A DNA stretch of 21,644 nucleotides from Bacteroidia bacterium (GTDB lineage: Bacteria; Bacteroidota; Bacteroidia; Bacteroidales; Rikenellaceae): the NCBI GenBank assembly GCA_025999315.1, contig BNXD01000026.1:1-21644 (forward strand). Reading direction: 5' to 3'. Positions 17,034-21,644 of the stretch are shown here, in pieces. The translations under genes and the position numbers were made by a program. The notes under the pieces were generated by a model. The model ran no database searches, was not told the DNA's origin, and worked only from the letters and a program-made list of their open reading frames with translations. The number at the start of each line of letters is the position of its first letter. The first letter of the stretch is position 1.

Positions 17034-17091
17034 GACTTAAGGAATAGAGAGAGCTTCATGTGCGCAGGCAAAAGGGTGTGCATGGGGTGAG

Positions 17092-19966
<2,875 letters not shown>

Positions 19967-20056
19967 TACAACCAGGTTTTTGTGATCATGAGTGCACGTT
20001 TGTGCGCCACGGTCCGAATCTCTGGCAGGGCAAAAATCTCTCTATTTCTTATAAGG

Positions 20057-20105
20057 AGAGTTGTCCGGATTCCCGGTCGTTCATTCGATCGCTCCGGACA
20101 ACTCT
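20057..20105 (+). other. 13-bp perfect hairpin in the 23S-5S spacer
   Basis: AGAGTTGTCCGGA (20057-20069) pairs exactly with TCCGGACAACTCT (20093-20105) around a 23-nt loop; one G-U and one G-C pair can extend it by two. No T-run follows, so it is a structure or processing element rather than a terminator. Confidence 0.7.
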
Positions 20106-20110
20106 TCGAT

Positions 20111-20155
20111 CTGTCTTTCGCTTTTCCTCCCGCTTGCGGGGGCACAAAGCGACAG
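20111..20155 (+). other. Nested hairpin in the 23S-5S spacer
   Basis: CGCTTT (20119-20124) pairs with AAAGCG (20146-20151), with CTGT/ACAG (20111-20114, 20152-20155) outside a small bulge. Inside is a CCCGC/GCGGG hairpin (20129-20133, 20136-20140) with a TT loop. Confidence 0.55.
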
Positions 20156-20322
20156 ACCGGTCGACTGTCAACGAAACAAGCCGAAACACCCGGATGTCGA
20201 GGGTCGAAGGTTCGGAGGGTTTTCCGTGAAAGGGATACTGCCGTTCTTCGAGTTCGGAACGACGTCAATTTCAAGGTGTTTTGGTGTAGCGGAGAGGCTG
20301 ACAGATGCGACGATCCTACGGG

Positions 20323-20388
20323 AAGTGCGATGCACTTTGAAAAGGACCTGATCGCAAGCCGCCGGTTCCTGCCGGAGTGCGACGCACT
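20323..20388 (+). repeat. Two similar mini hairpins in the 23S-5S spacer
   Basis: AAGTGC-GAT-GCACTT (20323-20337) and AGTGC-GAC-GCACT (20376-20388) share the pattern AGTGCGAyGCACTTT. Both are 5-6 bp stems with a three-base loop, 53 nt apart. Confidence 0.6.
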
Positions 20389-20508
20389 TTTCGGATGGAG
20401 TCGGAGGGGTCTGAGAGCCATGGTGTTACCGGGCTGATCGAGGTAGCGGCAATGAAAGTTTGTCGATCTTTTTTCACCTTGAACAGCAAACACCTGAAAA
20501 TCCGTGAG

Positions 20509-20624
20509 ATTGGGTGGTTATAGCGATGGGGTCCCACCTCTTCCCATTCCGAACAGAGCAGTTAAGCCCATCTACGCCAATGGTACTGCACCCCGTGTGT
20601 GGGAGAGTAGGTAGCCGCCTAACC
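20509..20624 (+). rRNA. rrf: 5S ribosomal RNA, copy 1
   Basis: A normal 5S rRNA of about 113-116 nt. Helix I forms from TTGGGTGG (20510-20517) and CCGCCTAA (20615-20622). The conserved loop CCGAAC is at 20549-20554, and GGTACTGC and GGGAGAGTAGG are present. It is the last gene of the operon, followed immediately by a strong terminator. Confidence 0.96.
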
Positions 20625-20626
20625 CT

Positions 20627-20662
20627 GAGGGCCGGATTCGAATGAATCCGGCCCTCTTTTTT
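20627..20662 (+). terminator. Canonical rRNA operon terminator
   Basis: GAGGGCCGGATTC (20627-20639) and GAATCCGGCCCTC (20644-20656) form a perfect 13-bp stem with loop GAAT, followed by six T. It starts directly after 5S and is the clearest intrinsic terminator in the window. Confidence 0.95.
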
Positions 20663-20759
20663 GCTCCCCACTGAGATTTTCTGCAGGATTTCGGATGAAT
20701 TAATGCGCATGACGTGGCCTGCCCATCACCTCATCTCCCATCCGTTTGCTCCCCCCCCA

Positions 20760-20797
20760 CCTCTCCTCCGAGACACCCGAGAGGCCGGACTTTTTTT
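20760..20797 (+). terminator. Hairpin/T-tract module 1 (type c)
   Basis: CCTCTC (20760-20765) pairs with GAGAGG (20779-20784), then CCGGAC and seven T (20791-20797). The outer GTCCG arm of other type c modules is ATCCG here. Confidence 0.5.
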
Positions 20798-20818
20798 GCA
20801 CCTGTGCCAGCCCTGAAC

Positions 20819-20852
20819 GCCGGATTCATCCGAATCCGGCACTCTTTTTTTT
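20819..20852 (+). terminator. Hairpin/T-tract module 2 (type a)
   Basis: GCCGGATTC (20819-20827) and GAATCCGGC (20832-20840) form a perfect 9-bp stem with loop ATCC, then ACTC and eight T. It looks like a shortened copy of the operon terminator. Confidence 0.75.
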
Positions 20853-20860
20853 ACTTCTCA

Positions 20861-20889
20861 CTTCTCATCCGAGAGGTTGGACTTTTTTT
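20861..20889 (+). terminator. Hairpin/T-tract module 3 (type b)
   Basis: CTTCTC (20861-20866) pairs with GAGAGG (20871-20876) with one wobble, loop ATCC, then TTGGAC and seven T. Confidence 0.5.
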
Positions 20890-20930
20890 GCTGCTCCGCC
20901 CAGCCTCGCACCTCATCTCCCGTCCCTCCC

Positions 20931-20983
20931 GTCCGTTTGTCCCCCACCTCTCCTCCGAGGCACCCGAGAGACCGGACTTTTTT
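20931..20983 (+). terminator. Hairpin/T-tract module 4 (type c)
   Basis: An outer stem GTCCG (20931-20935) / CGGAC (20973-20977) encloses CCTCTC (20947-20952) / GAGAGA (20966-20971, last pair mismatched), then six T. Confidence 0.5.
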
Positions 20984-21019
20984 ACCCCTCACTCCCTCAC
21001 TCCCTCACTTCCACTCTTC

Positions 21020-21054
21020 ACCTCTCGTCCAAGACCCCCGAGGTTGGACTTTTT
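21020..21054 (+). terminator. Hairpin/T-tract module 5 (diverged)
   Basis: ACCTC (21020-21024) pairs with GAGGT (21040-21044), then TGGAC and five T. It resembles types b and c but is weaker. Confidence 0.4.
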
Positions 21055-21078
21055 GCCTAACCCCAGCCAGCCCTGAAC

Positions 21079-21111
21079 GCCGGACTCGACCGAATCCGGC
21101 CCTCTTTTTTT
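21079..21111 (+). terminator. Hairpin/T-tract module 6 (type a)
   Basis: GCCGGACTC (21079-21087) pairs with GAATCCGGC (21092-21100) with one C-A mismatch, loop GACC, then CCTC and seven T. It is the second copy of module 2. Confidence 0.65.
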
Positions 21112-21119
21112 ACTTCTCA

Positions 21120-21148
21120 CTTCTCATCCGAGAGGTTGGACTTTTTTT
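21120..21148 (+). terminator. Hairpin/T-tract module 7 (type b)
   Basis: The same sequence as module 3: CTTCTC-ATCC-GAGAGG, then TTGGAC and seven T. Confidence 0.5.
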
Positions 21149-21189
21149 GCTGCTCCGCCCAGCCTCGCACCTCATCTCCCGTCCCTCCC

Positions 21190-21246
21190 GTCCGTTTGTC
21201 CCCCCCCCATCTCCTCCGAGGCACCCGAGAGGCCGGACTTTTTTTT
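21190..21246 (+). terminator. Hairpin/T-tract module 8 (type c)
   Basis: An outer stem GTCCG (21190-21194) / CGGAC (21234-21238), then eight T. The inner arm reads CATCTC instead of CCTCTC, so the inner stem is weakened. Confidence 0.45.
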
Positions 21247-21400
21247 GCCCGTCCCTGATAGCTTTACTTTTTTGCCACAGCCCGGAAAAAGTGTGTCGCC
21301 GATGGGATTTTTGGCAGACGCTTCCGGCATTTTTTTCAGCCGGCACACTACCGAAAAGAGTCTTTGTGATAGAATGACAACATATTACCCGATCCGTGAG
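21247..21400. other. Spacer before the second 5S gene
   Basis: About 150 bp with several T-runs (21268-21273, 21330-21336) and a CCGGC/GCCGG pair around the second. No gene or clear promoter is visible. TTTG at 21363-21366 has no TAnnTTTG partner. Confidence 0.4.
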
Positions 21401-21516
21401 ATTGGGTGGTTATAGCGATGGGGTCCCACCTCTTCCCATTGAGAACAGAGCAGTTAAGCCCATCTACGCCAATGGTACTGCACCCCGTGTGTGGGAGAGT
21501 AGGTAGCCGCCTAACC
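21401..21516 (+). rRNA. rrf: 5S ribosomal RNA, copy 2 (variant, possibly non-functional)
   Basis: From the shared ATCCGTGAG just upstream through the gene, this copy is identical to copy 1 (892 bp upstream) except for two adjacent bases. The conserved CCGAAC is GAGAAC (21441-21446). Helix I and the rest are intact. No promoter is visible, and all the terminator-like modules lie between it and the operon promoter, so its transcription is doubtful. No hairpin/T-tract follows it. Confidence 0.85.
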
Positions 21517-21644
21517 CTGTCCGGCCTCCCACTACAAGGCTCATCCCAACCGGTTGCGAACTCCCTTCGCTTGTCAACGACTGCCCGTTGCCAATATCGG
21601 CCATCGTACTTGTGCGCTTTATCGTATTAGGCAGAGGTTGACCG
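21517..21644. other. Unassigned sequence at the window end
   Basis: About 128 bp with no recognised gene, tRNA or terminator. Unlike copy 1, the 5S here has no GC hairpin with T-tract behind it. Confidence 0.4.

Larger units (their letters stand above)
16896..17090 (+). other. 16S-23S internal transcribed spacer without tRNA genes
   Basis: This spacer of about 195 nt has no recognisable tRNA: no T-loop GTTCRAnnC with a matching acceptor stem. It begins with the 3' strand of the 16S processing stem (16895-16917). Then come GGGGC-rich hairpin sequence, a terminator-like hairpin with six T (16990-17016), and a boxA-like TACTTTGACA. Many Bacteroidetes operons carry tRNA-Ile and tRNA-Ala here. 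Confidence 0.75.
19967..20509 (+). other. Long structured 23S-5S spacer
   Basis: About 540 nt separate 23S from 5S, several times the usual length. I find no tRNA and no convincing gene; the open frames on both strands lack family features and cross the hairpins. It contains a 13-bp hairpin (20057-20105), a nested hairpin (20111-20155), a small hairpin (CGTTC 20242-20246 / GAACG 20257-20261) and two near-identical mini hairpins (20323-20337 and 20376-20388). A T-run (TTTTTT) lies at about 20469-20474, about 35 nt before 5S. Confidence 0.7.
20740..21246 (+). repeat. Array of hairpin + T-tract modules after the rRNA terminator
   Basis: Three module types recur: (a) a GCCGGATTC/GAATCCGGC hairpin like the operon terminator; (b) CTTCTC-ATCC-GAGAGG then TTGGAC and T7; (c) GTCCG...CCTCTC...GAGAGG-CCGGAC and T6-T8. 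The order is c (20740-20797), a-b-c (20819-20983), a diverged b/c (21020-21054), a-b-c (21079-21246). The a-b-c blocks 20807-20983 and 21067-21246 are near-identical, about 260 bp apart. The sequence between is pyrimidine-rich (CTCATCTCCCGTCC and similar). The open frames crossing it are Ser/Pro-rich artefacts of this composition. Confidence 0.88.

Noticed and set aside
20030..20100. Possible tRNA in the 23S-5S spacer
   Set aside because: GGTCCGAATC-like text nearby resembles a T-arm, but no acceptor, D or anticodon stems fit around it.
20714..21377. Ser/Pro-rich open frames after the first 5S
   Set aside because: They are products of the pyrimidine-rich module array; the repeated peptide mirrors the DNA repeat.

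Overview
The window comes from a member of the Bacteroidota, most likely a Rikenellaceae (Alistipes-like) bacterium. Three things point there: the 16S gene (for example the GCTAGCGGCAGGCCTAACAC stretch and the CACCTCCTTTCT 3' end), promoter -7 boxes of the TAnnTTTG type, and a 286-residue primary sigma factor of the Bacteroidetes form. All genes lie on the + strand. Coding DNA is GC-rich; the gaps between genes are long and carry repeats. No transposase, integrase, phage, CRISPR or defence gene is visible.

Layout. 1-1186: mannose-1-phosphate guanylyltransferase, behind a perfect 12-bp inverted repeat. 1187-3486: murF, bracketed by two inverted copies of an intergenic repeat. 3487-9088: a compact cluster of coaX, an outer-membrane protein, a TPR-like exported protein, lptC and a CNNM/CorC membrane protein, with overlaps or gaps under 30 nt. 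9089-14049: a PpiD-like periplasmic foldase and an HtrA/DegQ protease, separated by an 852-bp gap full of palindromic, MITE-like repeats. 14050-15046: rpoD behind a leader with three hairpins. 15047-20662: a ribosomal RNA operon (16S, 23S, 5S) with a textbook Bacteroidetes promoter. 20663-21644: an array of hairpin plus T-tract modules, then a second, altered 5S gene.

The protein genes share an envelope theme: sugar nucleotide supply (manC), peptidoglycan precursor synthesis (murF), LPS transport (lptC), an outer-membrane barrel, and periplasmic folding and quality control (PpiD-like, HtrA). coaX (coenzyme A) and rpoD (housekeeping transcription) are the exceptions. Each protein belongs to a known family or resembles a conserved Bacteroidetes neighbourhood, so I see no new protein system.

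The unusual material is around the rRNA operon. The 16S-23S spacer has no tRNA gene and contains a terminator-like hairpin. The 23S-5S spacer is about 540 nt and full of hairpins. After the canonical terminator come about eight further hairpin/T-tract modules, partly as a 260-bp-period duplication. They end at a second 5S copy that is identical to the first except that the conserved CCGAAC is GAGAAC. Also notable are the inverted repeats around murF, a 99-residue low-complexity tail on LptC, and the rpoD leader.
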